Counted from the stretch's first letter, positions 8,471 to 17,693 are shown. The stretch is DNA of 48,072 bases from GCA-2732805 sp964516605 (GCA_964516605.1 CAZFAA010000007.1:1-48072), one strand, 5' to 3'. Numbers and translations: made by a program. Notes: generated by a model not told the origin, from the letters alone.

Positions 8471-9643
8471 ATGCCTTCCGAACCTGCCGACAAAGTAACT
8501 CAACATATCAAAGCGGGATTCAATGCTATTCGCATTAAAATTCATTTAGAAGAAATCATAGGTGACCTACTTGATGTGGTCACACGCTTTCATCATGGGA
8601 TTAGCCATGTTTTAAGGCAGATAGCCCAACAACTTCCTGTAATCAATCTATTGATTGATTCAATAGGCAATATTGCTGCGCTAGCTAAGATCCGAAAAAA
8701 AAGCAGTAGCTTTGAAAAGCGTGCGCTTGGTTTTAAAGTCACATCAGGCTTAATTACAGCTGGTATTGCTATTGCTGCGTTTGCAGTACCACATCTTTCG
8801 CTCCCATTAATTGTCGCCGGTTCCGCAACTAATTTGGTTTACAGTTATTTTAGTATCTATAAAATCAATCGACGCAAAAGAGAGTTAGAACATGAACTGC
8901 GAAATACCTTACAAAGTAATAGTACCAAACACCAACAGCTTGAACACAAACTAAAAGAAATCCGTCAAGATTTAGCTGAGCATAAAGAAAAAATCGTGCA
9001 CAAAACCGTCAGCACATTGACCTCAACAATCTTACTCATCAGTATGATCGTAATGCTTGCTAATCCGTTTACGATCGCACCCGTTTCGATTGTGTTAGCG
9101 GTCACGAGTATAGCTTATACGTGTTATCATTTCAGAACACCCATTGTTGCTGGTATCACGCGTGTTAGCAATGCGATCAAAAATGTTTTTGTGTCAGACA
9201 CGACAAAACATATGGATGATGCGATTCAACTGAATAATAAGGCTCCACAAGCTCATCAAAACACAACCTTGCAACAGAATCAAAAAACAATACCACAACC
9301 TGCTGCCGCGGCCGTGAGTCACTTTCTGAATCAGCAGCAGCATGTATTAAGTCATGCAGCAGAGCAACAACACGATACATTTGCCGCGCACCACACAGCA
9401 CCTACACTGCACTCTGCTGATGCACAAACTAAAACACAAGAGACTCACCCTGACCTCGCAGTCATGATCCCAACAGCAAAAATGACACCACTTGAACCCA
9501 GTCAAATCGCTCAAACTGCTAAACGCCACAAAGATGAAGATGATGATGGTGGCGAAGGAGCGCATGAAGACGCACACGAAGATCATGCTACTGAAGAAGA
9601 GGAAGAAGAGCGAGGTCGTTCTGGGTGTGATTTGCATAGGTAA
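8471..9643 (+). CDS. Candidate Dot/Icm effector with two membrane hairpins and C-terminal E-block
   Basis: A 390-residue protein that I do not recognise by family. Layout: a helical N-terminal part (1-85), a hydrophobic hairpin at about 90-130, a charged coiled-coil segment (132-178), a second hydrophobic hairpin at about 180-221, then a long low-complexity His/Gln/Ala-rich tail (250-350). The C-terminus is extremely acidic: DEDDDGGEGAHEDAHED, then six consecutive Glu at 375-380, ending RGRSGCDLHR. A run of Glu 10-17 residues from the C-terminus is the E-block known from Legionella Dot/Icm substrates. GAGG precedes the ATG by 7 nt and a strong promoter lies upstream. It is probably inserted into host membranes, but that is inference from the hairpins and the E-block. 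Confidence 0.75.
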   Translation: MPSEPADKVTQHIKAGFNAIRIKIHLEEIIGDLLDVVTRFHHGISHVLRQIAQQLPVINLLIDSIGNIAALAKIRKKSSSFEKRALGFKVTSGLITAGIAIAAFAVPHLSLPLIVAGSATNLVYSYFSIYKINRRKRELEHELRNTLQSNSTKHQQLEHKLKEIRQDLAEHKEKIVHKTVSTLTSTILLISMIVMLANPFTIAPVSIVLAVTSIAYTCYHFRTPIVAGITRVSNAIKNVFVSDTTKHMDDAIQLNNKAPQAHQNTTLQQNQKTIPQPAAAAVSHFLNQQQHVLSHAAEQQHDTFAAHHTAPTLHSADAQTKTQETHPDLAVMIPTAKMTPLEPSQIAQTAKRHKDEDDDGGEGAHEDAHEDHATEEEEEERGRSGCDLHR

Positions 9644-9670
9644 TATCCAGAATTGTCAATCGGACTGGAG

Positions 9671-11164
9671 TTAGTTAGGCTTATCTAAAAAATAACACAA
9701 CGGCACAACAGCCAATATCACAATCACAACCACATAAAATGCATCCGTATACGCAAACTGTCCAGCGAGAGCATTAACGTTCATCGCTAATACAGCCGGC
9801 ATTTGTGGGCTTTGCAAGGTATAATGATTAGCCTGCAGCCAGTGCATAAAATTAGGATTAGTGACTCTCATATACCCACTGAGCTCGTGCCAGCTGACTT
9901 GTTGTTGGCGCGTTACAATATTAGAAAAAATTGCGATACCCAATGATGAGCCTAATGTACGTGAAAAACTAAAAAAACCAGCTGCCATATCACGATCAGC
10001 CGTTGCTATATATTTAAAAGCCAATGTGGCTAATGGCACAAAAAACAAACCCGAAGCAGAACCTTGTAATACATTTGCGACTAAGAAAAAATGCTGATCT
10101 ACCTGTAAATTAAAATGCGTCAGAATATAAGTGCCCGCTGTAAAAAATAACAGGCCCACAGTGACTAAAATGCGTCCTGAAATTCGCTTAATTAATATCC
10201 CCGCCATCATCATCGATAAAAGACTCATAATCCCACGAGGAATCATCGTTTCACCGGCCATTAATATCGGATAGTGCTGGTATTCTTCGAGTAATGTTGG
10301 AATCCAAGAGTTAATCGAAATAAAACACATAGCAAAAGCCATCATTAATAAAACCGACACTCTAAAATTACGGTCTTTTAGTAATGTCAAATTGACAATA
10401 CTATTGCGGCCACGCTGCAAACAATGCATCAAAAAGACAATCAGTGAAAAAAGAGAAAGGATCGTGAGGATTAAAATTTGATCTGAACTAAACCATTGCA
10501 AACGATTACCGCGATTGAGCACATATTCAAAACAACCAATTGCTAGCGACATCCAAAATAGACCCTGCCAATCCATAGGTAAGGATACCTTTTTAGTTGA
10601 TTTAGGCAGTAAAACAGTAATCGCTAACAACACAATAATCACAACAGGCGCATTAATAAAAAAATCCCAACGCCACCCTAAAGAATTCGTTACTACAGCA
10701 CCTACGATTGGACCCAAAATCGGTGCACTCATAAGACCCATTCCAAAAAATGCCATGGCACGGCCCATATCTTTTTTATCAAAAGTATCTGCTAATAATC
10801 CCTGGGATAAGGGACCGAGTAGTGAACCAACGCCACCTTGAATAAAGCGCAGTAGAATCAGCTCAGTTAAATTAGTAGCCAAACCACATAATACTGAAGC
10901 AATACCAAAACTGGCTACAGTAAACAAAATCAGTTGCCGTCGTCCAAATTTTTGCGATAAAAATCCAGCTAATGGCAGCGTCATCGCGGCAGCAGTGATA
11001 TACGCTGTCATTGTCCACGTCATTTGATCGATGGTGGCACCCAAATTACCACGCATTGTTTTCAGCGCGACGCTCACAATGGTGCCATCGAGAATTTCAA
11101 GTGCTGTAATAAGAACCGCAATAAACGTAATCAAACCGACATAAAGCTTACTATGATGATTCAT
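9671..11164 (-). CDS. emrB: DHA2-family MFS drug exporter, EmrB-like
   Basis: A 497-residue transporter with about 14 membrane helices, the layout of the DHA2 family. The conserved motif DGTIVSVALKTM lies in the first helix, GRRQLIL in the loop after helix 2, and GxLGPLSQGLLADTF and LGPIVGAVV follow. In this family the proton-driven MFS pump works with an HlyD-type adaptor to push drugs, bile salts or fatty acids across the envelope through a TolC-type channel. Here the adaptor gene lies directly upstream and overlaps by one base, a strong sign of a functional pair. No TolC gene is in the window. Substrate unknown. Confidence 0.9.
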   Translation of the reverse strand: MNHHSKLYVGLITFIAVLITALEILDGTIVSVALKTMRGNLGATIDQMTWTMTAYITAAAMTLPLAGFLSQKFGRRQLILFTVASFGIASVLCGLATNLTELILLRFIQGGVGSLLGPLSQGLLADTFDKKDMGRAMAFFGMGLMSAPILGPIVGAVVTNSLGWRWDFFINAPVVIIVLLAITVLLPKSTKKVSLPMDWQGLFWMSLAIGCFEYVLNRGNRLQWFSSDQILILTILSLFSLIVFLMHCLQRGRNSIVNLTLLKDRNFRVSVLLMMAFAMCFISINSWIPTLLEEYQHYPILMAGETMIPRGIMSLLSMMMAGILIKRISGRILVTVGLLFFTAGTYILTHFNLQVDQHFFLVANVLQGSASGLFFVPLATLAFKYIATADRDMAAGFFSFSRTLGSSLGIAIFSNIVTRQQQVSWHELSGYMRVTNPNFMHWLQANHYTLQSPQMPAVLAMNVNALAGQFAYTDAFYVVVIVILAVVPLCYFLDKPN

Positions 11165-12156
11165 TAAAGATGAATCCTAACAGCTGCACTGCTGCCAACA
11201 CGCAAAGGATACTGCGCACCTGCATTAAGAATATCAATTTTAACTGTAAAACGCTGCGTGACTTTAACCCAGTTACCACTGTCGTTTTGTGATGGCAATA
11301 TGGAAAAGCTATCACCACTGCCATAAGCAATACTCTCAATTTGGCCTTTAAATTCATGTCCAGGATACATATCGAGCGTGACAGCAGCTGGCATACCTAC
11401 ATGCATTTTACCAACCTGCGTTTCTTTAAAATGTGCATCAACCCACATACTGTGATTGTCAATTAAGTTAAATACAGTTTGTAATGCACTCACACTATCA
11501 CCCGCATGCAAAGAAAACTGCGCAATGCGCCCTGCATTGGGTGCATACACTTTCGTATCCTGTAAATTTAATAGAGCTTGTTGAACAGCAGATTGTGCCA
11601 CTGCAATATGCGAGTTGATCTGACCTGTTGTGCCAATATCATCTTCTGCTTCTTGTAATTGCTGTATGGCATTATGCACCTTAGCTTTAGCCACCGCTAA
11701 TTGATTACTCTGCTCATCTAATGTTTGCTTAGCAACGTAATGTTTTGCATACAGTGCGTGATAACGTGCAAACGTCGATTGAGCTAATATCACGTCAGCA
11801 CGTGCTTGCTCTAACGAAGCTGCTGCGGCATTTCGTTTATCCATGGCAGCCTTAACACGTTGTTTAGCATCTAGTAAATTAGCCTGCGCTTGCTGTAGTG
11901 CAAACACAAACGGCCTAGCATCCAATGCAAAAAGTAATTGTCCTTTTTCAACAAATTGATCATCCTTAATATAAACTTGCCGTACTTCGCCGCTAACTCG
12001 CGTATTAATCGCCACAAAATGTGCATTCACATACGCATCGTCTGTTTCAGGGTGCACATTAGTGTAACGCACATAAAAAAACAAACCCAATCCTAATAGG
12101 ACTACGGACATCATTAATATAATGTATTTTTTAATGTGCTGTATTTGGCTTGTCAT
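11164..12156 (-). CDS. emrA: HlyD-family membrane fusion protein, EmrA-like
   Basis: The periplasmic adaptor of the EmrB-like pump. A single N-terminal membrane helix (HIKKYIILMMSVVLLGLGLFF) is followed by the biotinyl-lipoyl half-motif (about 50-85), a long coiled-coil hairpin rich in Ala, Gln and Lys (about 85-185), the second lipoyl half (VYAPNAGRIAQFSLHAGDSV) and a beta-barrel domain. The start is uncertain. The frame is open to a TTG at 12198 and offers ATGs at 12180 and 12156. I prefer 12156 (MTSQIQHIKKYI), which has GAAGG immediately upstream, although that spacing is very short. The stop overlaps the emrB start. Confidence 0.88.
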   Translation of the reverse strand: MTSQIQHIKKYIILMMSVVLLGLGLFFYVRYTNVHPETDDAYVNAHFVAINTRVSGEVRQVYIKDDQFVEKGQLLFALDARPFVFALQQAQANLLDAKQRVKAAMDKRNAAAASLEQARADVILAQSTFARYHALYAKHYVAKQTLDEQSNQLAVAKAKVHNAIQQLQEAEDDIGTTGQINSHIAVAQSAVQQALLNLQDTKVYAPNAGRIAQFSLHAGDSVSALQTVFNLIDNHSMWVDAHFKETQVGKMHVGMPAAVTLDMYPGHEFKGQIESIAYGSGDSFSILPSQNDSGNWVKVTQRFTVKIDILNAGAQYPLRVGSSAAVRIHL

Positions 12157-12452
12157 AACCTTCACTCTAGATTTTTTCATGAATACGCAGGGCAACACAA
12201 CAAGACATTTTCAAGGATGGCCAGCATATTAAAAAAATATTGCTATGTATTGAATCTTGAATCATCCAGAAAAAAACTGAGCCACTGAATGAAAAGACAT
12301 AACAAATATACCATAGGCTGTGAATAAATAACCATAATTCGACAAATTCCAGAAGCAATTGCAACACTCAACATGGATACAACAGAATCTGCTCCGTCCA
12401 TTTGATTGCTTATGTCCAGCTTATTGAAGTAATAGGTTACCGCTCAATAATC

Positions 12453-14024
12453 TTAAGGGCCTTTAAAAGGTGGATAATCCACTGTGGTGGGTTTCCAATT
12501 TTTATTTAACCTTTTCCAAACAAAAGGAATATCTGAGTTGGACTTAACCGTACCACCCTTCCATAAATTGTATTTTGGATCAGAATATTTTTCAAAAAAT
12601 GCATCCAATTGACGATTTAAGGTTGTGATGATGCTGTGGTATTGTGCATCATCAATCAGATTATGGTATTCACCTGGATCTTTTTTTAAGTCATACAATT
12701 CATCATTTTTTAGAGGATAACGTTTTATGTATTTCCAGTCATACGTACGAATCATACGTGACTCTTCTTGCTCTGCAAAAACAGCATCTCGGTTTTTCCA
12801 AGTAGATGGCAAAGTATGCCCCTTCAATAAAGCGGCGTAACTCAATCCTGGTGTGTTCTTAATTTTAATATGTCCCAAGCCAACATAATCGAGTATCGTT
12901 GGGAAAAAATCATATTCACTCACTAACAAACCTGATGTATGGTGAGCTGGAACAACACCTGGCTGCCTGAAAATTAGTGGTACTTGTAAATCAACATCAT
13001 ATAACGTAGACGGATCACTTTGATCACTCTGACCCCATAAACCATGCTGCCCATACGAAATACCTTGATCAGTTGAAAAAATAACAAGCGTATTATGATC
13101 AAATCCATTCTCTTTCAAAGCACGCATCACACGACCCAAATTATAATCAACCAACGTAATTTCTGAGGCATAATTAATACGTGCCGTACTGTTATTCATC
13201 GTACGCATTAGCGCCACAATCATGTCACTACCCCACTTCCCATAACCACTCGACTCTCCTGATTTTTGAGGTAAAGTCAAAAATTTAATCAGGCGCAAAC
13301 TGACGGGCTCAACCGGAAAAGAAGGCATTTTCTTATTAATATAAAATTTCACAAACTGATTCGTTGGCTGCATATCCACTGTCGGTGGTAAGCCATAAGG
13401 GCCAAAATAAGCGAGGTACAGAAAAAATGGCTTATGTGCTTGACGCTGATGCGCAATATAATGAACGGCTTTTGTTGTAATAAAATCATTGATATCGACA
13501 TGATTCACCCGATACTGTTCACCATTTTCAATTAATACATTACGGTCAAAATTACGCACATCACCATAAGGTGCTGTCAACCAGTATTGAAATCCCAATT
13601 GTGGCTCAGCAACGGCCCCCAAATGGTACTTACCAATTAATGCTGTGCTGTAACCTGCATCGGCTAATGTTTGAGGCAAGGTGCGAAATTCGCCGATAGC
13701 ACTCCAATTTTTAGGCCACTGCGCAGAAAGTTTAGTATCAATCCAAGTGTGAACGCCTGTTTGTGATGGCATCAAGCCTGTAAATAGCGTGGCGCGTGTT
13801 GGAGAGCACATACCATTTGTTGCAAATACTTTCTTAAAAAGCATCCCTTCTTGCGCCAGACGATCTGCATAGGGTGTTTTGACATCATGATTACCGTAAG
13901 CACCTAACAGTGACGCGCTCTCATTATCTGTTAAAATAAACACAATATTGGGACGTTGCTGTGTCGCATAACTCTCTGAACAACACACCAAAGACAGAAT
14001 CACTCCAGAAAATAGCAAACGCAT
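12453..14024 (-). CDS. Secreted type I sulfatase (formylglycine-dependent)
   Basis: A 523-residue arylsulfatase-family enzyme that hydrolyses sulfate esters. A signal peptide (about residues 1-20) ends near ESYATQQ, so the enzyme is probably periplasmic or exported. The metal-binding start RPNIVFILTDNE is followed by the sulfatase signature CSPTR, with Cys73 being the residue converted to formylglycine, then ATLFTGLMPSQTG. HNTLVIFSTDQGISYGQHGLWGQ carries the C-terminal calcium ligands, and DWKYIKRYP plus YDLKKDPGEYHNL are typical of the C-terminal domain. No formylglycine-generating enzyme is encoded in the window. The substrate could be a host sulfated glycan or a sulfonolipid head, but nothing here decides. 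Confidence 0.9.
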   Translation of the reverse strand: MRLLFSGVILSLVCCSESYATQQRPNIVFILTDNESASLLGAYGNHDVKTPYADRLAQEGMLFKKVFATNGMCSPTRATLFTGLMPSQTGVHTWIDTKLSAQWPKNWSAIGEFRTLPQTLADAGYSTALIGKYHLGAVAEPQLGFQYWLTAPYGDVRNFDRNVLIENGEQYRVNHVDINDFITTKAVHYIAHQRQAHKPFFLYLAYFGPYGLPPTVDMQPTNQFVKFYINKKMPSFPVEPVSLRLIKFLTLPQKSGESSGYGKWGSDMIVALMRTMNNSTARINYASEITLVDYNLGRVMRALKENGFDHNTLVIFSTDQGISYGQHGLWGQSDQSDPSTLYDVDLQVPLIFRQPGVVPAHHTSGLLVSEYDFFPTILDYVGLGHIKIKNTPGLSYAALLKGHTLPSTWKNRDAVFAEQEESRMIRTYDWKYIKRYPLKNDELYDLKKDPGEYHNLIDDAQYHSIITTLNRQLDAFFEKYSDPKYNLWKGGTVKSNSDIPFVWKRLNKNWKPTTVDYPPFKGP

Positions 14025-14054
14025 ATGATAATTTCCTTATTATTAAGATACTGT

Positions 14055-14696
14055 TTACGCTTTTCGCACTAACATCAAACCATCGTACATAGGCAACAGC
14101 GTGACAGTGAGATCTGGGCGCATCAATATAGAACGATTAAACTCCGCAATAGCTCGTGTGGTTGGTGTGTGCGGGTCAGCAACATCACCGTGTGCCACAC
14201 GCAGCACATTGTCAAATGCCAGTATGCCATGCGATCCAATAAGCTGTAATCCTTTTTCTAAATAAGCAATATAATCTCTCTTTTGCGCATCAATATAAAT
14301 AAAATCAAAACAGGCTGCCTGCCCTTCATCCAATAAACACTGTAATGAGATTAAGGCGTCATTGAGACACACGGAAATTTTATGCTCCACTCCCGCCTTC
14401 CGCCAAAAGGGCCTACCTTGATTGAGCCAGTGCTCATTATGTTCACATGTCACAATTTCACCATTCTCAGGTAATGCTTCAGCCAAAGCTAATGTGGTGT
14501 ACCCCAAGAACGTACCAATTTCGATAGCACGTCGCCCTTGAATGAATTTTAAAAGAAAACATAAAAATTGCGTCTGTACAGGTGGAGTTAATTTATGACT
14601 GAACTGATGCTGCAAAGCAAATTCACGCAATTCACGTAGCACAGGCGATTCCTGTACGAAATATTCTTGCGCATACGCCAACAGTTCAGGTGTCAT
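14055..14696 (-). CDS. Class I O-methyltransferase (CCoAMT/COMT-like)
   Basis: A SAM-dependent O-methyltransferase of about 213 residues in the caffeoyl-CoA / catechol O-methyltransferase family, which methylates hydroxyls in a metal-dependent way. Visible: the SAM-binding motif GRRAIEIGTFLGYTTLALAEAL, the acidic strand FDFIYIDAQKRDY and GGILAFDNVL-like GSHGILAFDNVLRVAHGDVAD with the metal-ligand Asp and Asn. The ATG at 14696 overlaps the def stop as ATGA, so the two are translationally coupled. A longer TTG start (14705) is open but lacks a better ribosome binding site. The acceptor is unknown. Confidence 0.88.
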   Translation of the reverse strand: MTPELLAYAQEYFVQESPVLRELREFALQHQFSHKLTPPVQTQFLCFLLKFIQGRRAIEIGTFLGYTTLALAEALPENGEIVTCEHNEHWLNQGRPFWRKAGVEHKISVCLNDALISLQCLLDEGQAACFDFIYIDAQKRDYIAYLEKGLQLIGSHGILAFDNVLRVAHGDVADPHTPTTRAIAEFNRSILMRPDLTVTLLPMYDGLMLVRKA

Positions 14697-15268
14697 AAAC
14701 CCCAATACTCACGTAATTTCTGTTTTAAAGATTCAGGATACGGCTGCCCATTCCACCGTTCCCATAAAATATCATCACACCCAAAATTACGCATATCTTC
14801 AATACGCATTGGATAGAGAATGCCATCTATATGATCAACTTCATGTTGCACACAACGTGCATGAAACCCCTGAGCTTCTCGCTCAAAAAATTGTCCTTGC
14901 GCATCATAACCACGATAACGAATATGTGTATAGCGTGGCACAAGACCTCGATACCCTGGAACGCTTAAACAACCTTCCCAGGCCGAATCCTGTTCCTGAG
15001 TTAAGACATCTATCTCAGGATTGATTAACACAGTAAATGGAATTGGCTCTGCGTTTGGGTAACGCTCTAAACGCTCTGCCCCAAAGACAACTATGCGCAA
15101 AAAATAACCAATCTGTGGTGCTGCAATCCCTGCGCCACCATAATGACGCATGCTGTCTATTAGATCATTAATAATACATTGGACCTTGGATGAGTGAAAA
15201 TTATCGACGGATTCACACCGGTTTAGTAGCCGCTTATCGCCCATCCTTAATAATTTCTTAACTGCCAT
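14693..15268 (-). CDS. def: Peptide deformylase
   Basis: Removes the N-formyl group from nascent proteins. All three family motifs are present: GGAGIAAPQIG (G-x-G-L-A-A-x-Q with Ile for Leu), EGCLSVPG with the metal-ligand Cys, and QHEVDHIDG with the two His ligands and catalytic Glu. I place the start at the ATG at 15268 (MAVKKLLRMGD), which has GGAG 7 nt upstream. The in-frame TTG at 15280 would fall inside that binding site. This copy is followed by an O-methyltransferase rather than fmt, so it may be a second def paralogue outside the usual def-fmt operon; that cannot be judged from one window. Confidence 0.94.
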   Translation of the reverse strand: MAVKKLLRMGDKRLLNRCESVDNFHSSKVQCIINDLIDSMRHYGGAGIAAPQIGYFLRIVVFGAERLERYPNAEPIPFTVLINPEIDVLTQEQDSAWEGCLSVPGYRGLVPRYTHIRYRGYDAQGQFFEREAQGFHARCVQHEVDHIDGILYPMRIEDMRNFGCDDILWERWNGQPYPESLKQKLREYWGL

Positions 15269-15432
15269 AATAATCTCCAAGCCACTGAAATAACCGTAAC
15301 CTATAACACATTTATGAATCTAAACTCAGCGCTTGACTTTGGTCAATATTCAAGTACCATCAGTGGCCACGAAGCTTTATTATTGTACATTATTTTATGC
15401 GGCGGAAGCGTGTTTATGGAAAGGAAATTATC

Positions 15433-15516
15433 ATGAAGAACAACAATCCTCGTCTCCATCGCCACGACAAACGGTGCTTACACCGCTGTAGTTTTTTTAG
15501 GAGTAAACTATGCTAA
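15433..15516 (+). CDS. Possible 27-codon leader ORF overlapping csrA
   Basis: ATG at 15433 with AAGGAAA 6 nt upstream opens a 27-residue basic, Cys- and His-rich peptide (begins MKNNNPRLHRHDKRCLHRC). Its TAA at 15514-15516 lies inside the csrA start region (ATGCTAA), so the two frames overlap by 7 nt. An inverted repeat CGGTG-CTTA-CACCG sits inside the ORF just before the csrA AGGAG. The arrangement suggests translational coupling or attenuation of csrA rather than a functional peptide. Not proven to be translated. Confidence 0.35.
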   Translation: MKNNNPRLHRHDKRCLHRCSFFRSKLC

Positions 15517-15722
15517 TTCTAACTCGTAGAACGAAAGAATCAATTGTTATTGGCGATAACAAAGAAATTAAAATTACCGTGCTTAATATTCGCGGTGGTC
15601 AAGTTCAATTTGGCATTGATGCGCCTAAAAACGTTCCTGTTCATCGTGAAGAAGTCTACGATCGCATTCAAACAAGTCCTCTACCTTCAAAAGAAAAAGA
15701 AATTGAAGAAGTTGTAAAATAA
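15510..15722 (+). CDS. csrA: Carbon storage regulator CsrA/RsmA
   Basis: CsrA is a small RNA-binding dimer that recognises GGA motifs, usually near ribosome binding sites, and represses or stabilises mRNAs. In Legionella it controls the switch between replicative and transmissive phases, including many effectors. The 70-residue protein shows the canonical MLILTRRTKESIVIGD start, the VLNIRGGQVQFGIDAPKNVPVHREEVYDRI core and a divergent acidic tail. AGGAG lies 7 nt before the ATG and contains a GGA, so autoregulation is possible. It is monocistronic by context. Legionellales often carry several csrA copies; this one has a complete RNA-binding core (VHREE). Confidence 0.96.
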   Translation: MLILTRRTKESIVIGDNKEIKITVLNIRGGQVQFGIDAPKNVPVHREEVYDRIQTSPLPSKEKEIEEVVK

Positions 15723-15882
15723 CAACATAATGCGCACCCCTCGTAGTGGCTTTGAACACCACCTAAAATTGACTGCCTCACGCCACGCTATGACCCTCAC
15801 AACGCTCGTCGCCAGCATTTCAAGACCGTAATAAAACAGCCTCTACAAGGTTTGATCATGTGCGGCCATTTTGAAGAAAAAT

Positions 15883-16836
15883 TTAGAGACATTTTTCTTG
15901 CCACGTATCTCGAAAATAACGTATGGCTTTATCATGTCGCATCAATAAATCAGTATTGGCATAATAGGATGGCAAATAACCTTGTGAAGCAACTATTTTT
16001 TCGTCTTGCTTCAAAATAAATGTATTGGATAAATTCATAATGCAGTCAACAACCTTATTGATAATGGGCGCTTTCAAAAAATTACGATAGGTTCGCAAAT
16101 AAAGCTGTGTAGTATGTTGATCGATAGGTGTAAAAAATAATACGATTTTCATACGGTCGCTAACATATAACATCCAAACATTTGGAAAAAAATATTCTAA
16201 TGCTATTGTGTCAGAATTTTTTAAACAAATAGTAATATTTGTTTGTCTGCAATTTTCTTTTGGATCTACCGGCATGCTAAATCCACGACCAATAGTATTG
16301 TGATGGACAAAACGTAAATGAGTGTAATCGAGCTGGTTTTCAATACAATAAGTAATATGAGAATGCCATACCTTTTTTATATCACTGTAATAACCAGAAA
16401 AAAAGTTGTGCGTTTTTTCAAGCACAGGGTAATCAAATGGCTGTACTTGATCACCCCAATACATCCAAATCATATTGCATGATTCATGAGCTATAAATTG
16501 GGTTAATTCCAATCCTGGAATAGCCTTATCAAACTCTGGAGCTAATACACATTTTCCTTCTCTATCAAAACGAAATCCATGAAAAGGGCATTCAATACAA
16601 TTATTAATAATCTTTCCTAAACTCAATTGCGCTCCTCGATGGGGACAACGATCTAAAAAAATAGTAACGTGATTATTCTCTGTGCGCCATAATACAAGAG
16701 ATAAACCGAAACGCTCAATGGCAAGCGGCTTAGATTTCTTGGGTAAAGAAATTGAAGGTAAAATAGCATACCAACCTTTAGCAAAGGTATTTTTTTTAGT
16801 TGTTCCATTAGTTGATAGCATAGAGAGATCGCTCAC
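15883..16836 (-). CDS. Rieske-type non-heme iron oxygenase subunit
   Basis: A 317-residue oxygenase with an N-terminal Rieske [2Fe-2S] domain: Cys64-x-His66 (DRCPHRGAQL) and Cys83-x2-His86 (ECPFHGFRF). The catalytic part has the mononuclear iron motif in ENQLDYTHLRFVHHNTIG, with the bridging Asp and two His ligands. Such enzymes hydroxylate or demethylate aromatic or polycyclic substrates, needing a reductase partner that is not seen here. Translation starts at GTG 16836, which overlaps the stop of the SDR gene (GTGA), so the oxygenase is coupled to it. Similar stand-alone oxygenases are found in pigment or sterol-like pathways; the substrate is unknown. Confidence 0.88.
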   Translation of the reverse strand: MSDLSMLSTNGTTKKNTFAKGWYAILPSISLPKKSKPLAIERFGLSLVLWRTENNHVTIFLDRCPHRGAQLSLGKIINNCIECPFHGFRFDREGKCVLAPEFDKAIPGLELTQFIAHESCNMIWMYWGDQVQPFDYPVLEKTHNFFSGYYSDIKKVWHSHITYCIENQLDYTHLRFVHHNTIGRGFSMPVDPKENCRQTNITICLKNSDTIALEYFFPNVWMLYVSDRMKIVLFFTPIDQHTTQLYLRTYRNFLKAPIINKVVDCIMNLSNTFILKQDEKIVASQGYLPSYYANTDLLMRHDKAIRYFRDTWQEKCL

Positions 16837-17693
16837 GTATATTGTTGATTAAAAATAGCTGATAAACCTTCTTGAAATGTAGGATACATAAGGTTGATAT
16901 TAAATTTTTGTTTCATTTTAGTGTTTGATACTTTTTTGTTCGCGAAAAAAAATTCTTTTGCCATGGATGATAATGGAGCATCCGCAAACGGTATCAATGG
17001 TAAACTGTTACGGCCAAGCAACTTGGCAGCATAAGCATCAACGATATATGAAGGGGCTGGTAAGTCATCCGCTACATTAAAAATTTCACCAGGTGTCGGA
17101 TGCTCAATACTTCTTAGAATAACTTGAACAATATCTAAGACGTGAATACGAGAGAAATACTGCTCTTTTTTATAAACAGAATAGGATTTACCATTGATGA
17201 TATCATTTATTATATTGCGTCCAGGGCCATAAATTCCTGCCAAGCGAAAAATATGCACGGGAAATTTTTGTAAAGCCAACTTCTTCCATTCATTTTCAGC
17301 CTTTAAGCGTAATTGTGCGTGATGTGTTGAGCATTGAGTTGCCGATGTTTCATCTACCCAGGCTCCTTGATGGTCACCGTACACACCACTTGATGAGAGG
17401 TATCCTATCCATTTTATATTTTCTTTATACAAATTAAAAAAATTTAAATATTTTAATAGGGTAGGATCGCCCTCTAATGAAGGAGGAATAGATATTAATA
17501 CATGAGTGGATTGAGATAATTGCTCTTTAACTTCTTCCGAGTTATTAAAATTGATCAGAGATAGTTGTGTGGATTGATCAAGTTCATGAGAGCCCCTATG
17601 TGTTCCGATGACAGTAAAACCTCGATGATTCAGCTCATCTTGCAAATAATGTGCTGTATAGCCATAACCAAAAATAAAAAATTTTTCATTCAT
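16833..17693 (-). CDS. NAD(P)-dependent epimerase/reductase of the extended SDR family (YeeZ-like)
   Basis: A roughly 286-residue Rossmann protein. The N-terminus FIFGYGYTAHYLQDEL carries the GxGxxxxxL variant of the dinucleotide motif, YLSSSGVYGDHQGAWVDE contains the SDR Ser/Tyr region, and FRLAGIYGPGRNIINDI and IFNVADDLPAP are typical of YeeZ-like epimerase/dehydratase proteins. ATG 17693 overlaps the end of the preceding threonylcarbamoyl-AMP synthase gene; an upstream in-frame start at 17705 would lengthen it by 4 residues. It is followed by the Rieske oxygenase with a GTGA overlap, so both may act on the same small molecule, but no substrate can be assigned. Confidence 0.82.
   Translation of the reverse strand: MNEKFFIFGYGYTAHYLQDELNHRGFTVIGTHRGSHELDQSTQLSLINFNNSEEVKEQLSQSTHVLISIPPSLEGDPTLLKYLNFFNLYKENIKWIGYLSSSGVYGDHQGAWVDETSATQCSTHHAQLRLKAENEWKKLALQKFPVHIFRLAGIYGPGRNIINDIINGKSYSVYKKEQYFSRIHVLDIVQVILRSIEHPTPGEIFNVADDLPAPSYIVDAYAAKLLGRNSLPLIPFADAPLSSMAKEFFFANKKVSNTKMKQKFNINLMYPTFQEGLSAIFNQQYT

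Noticed and set aside
12167..12367. 66-codon minus-strand frame upstream of emrA, rich in Leu and Trp
   Set aside because: Overlaps the emrA 5' end in another frame, has no ribosome binding site, and its composition is that expected of AT-rich intergenic DNA.
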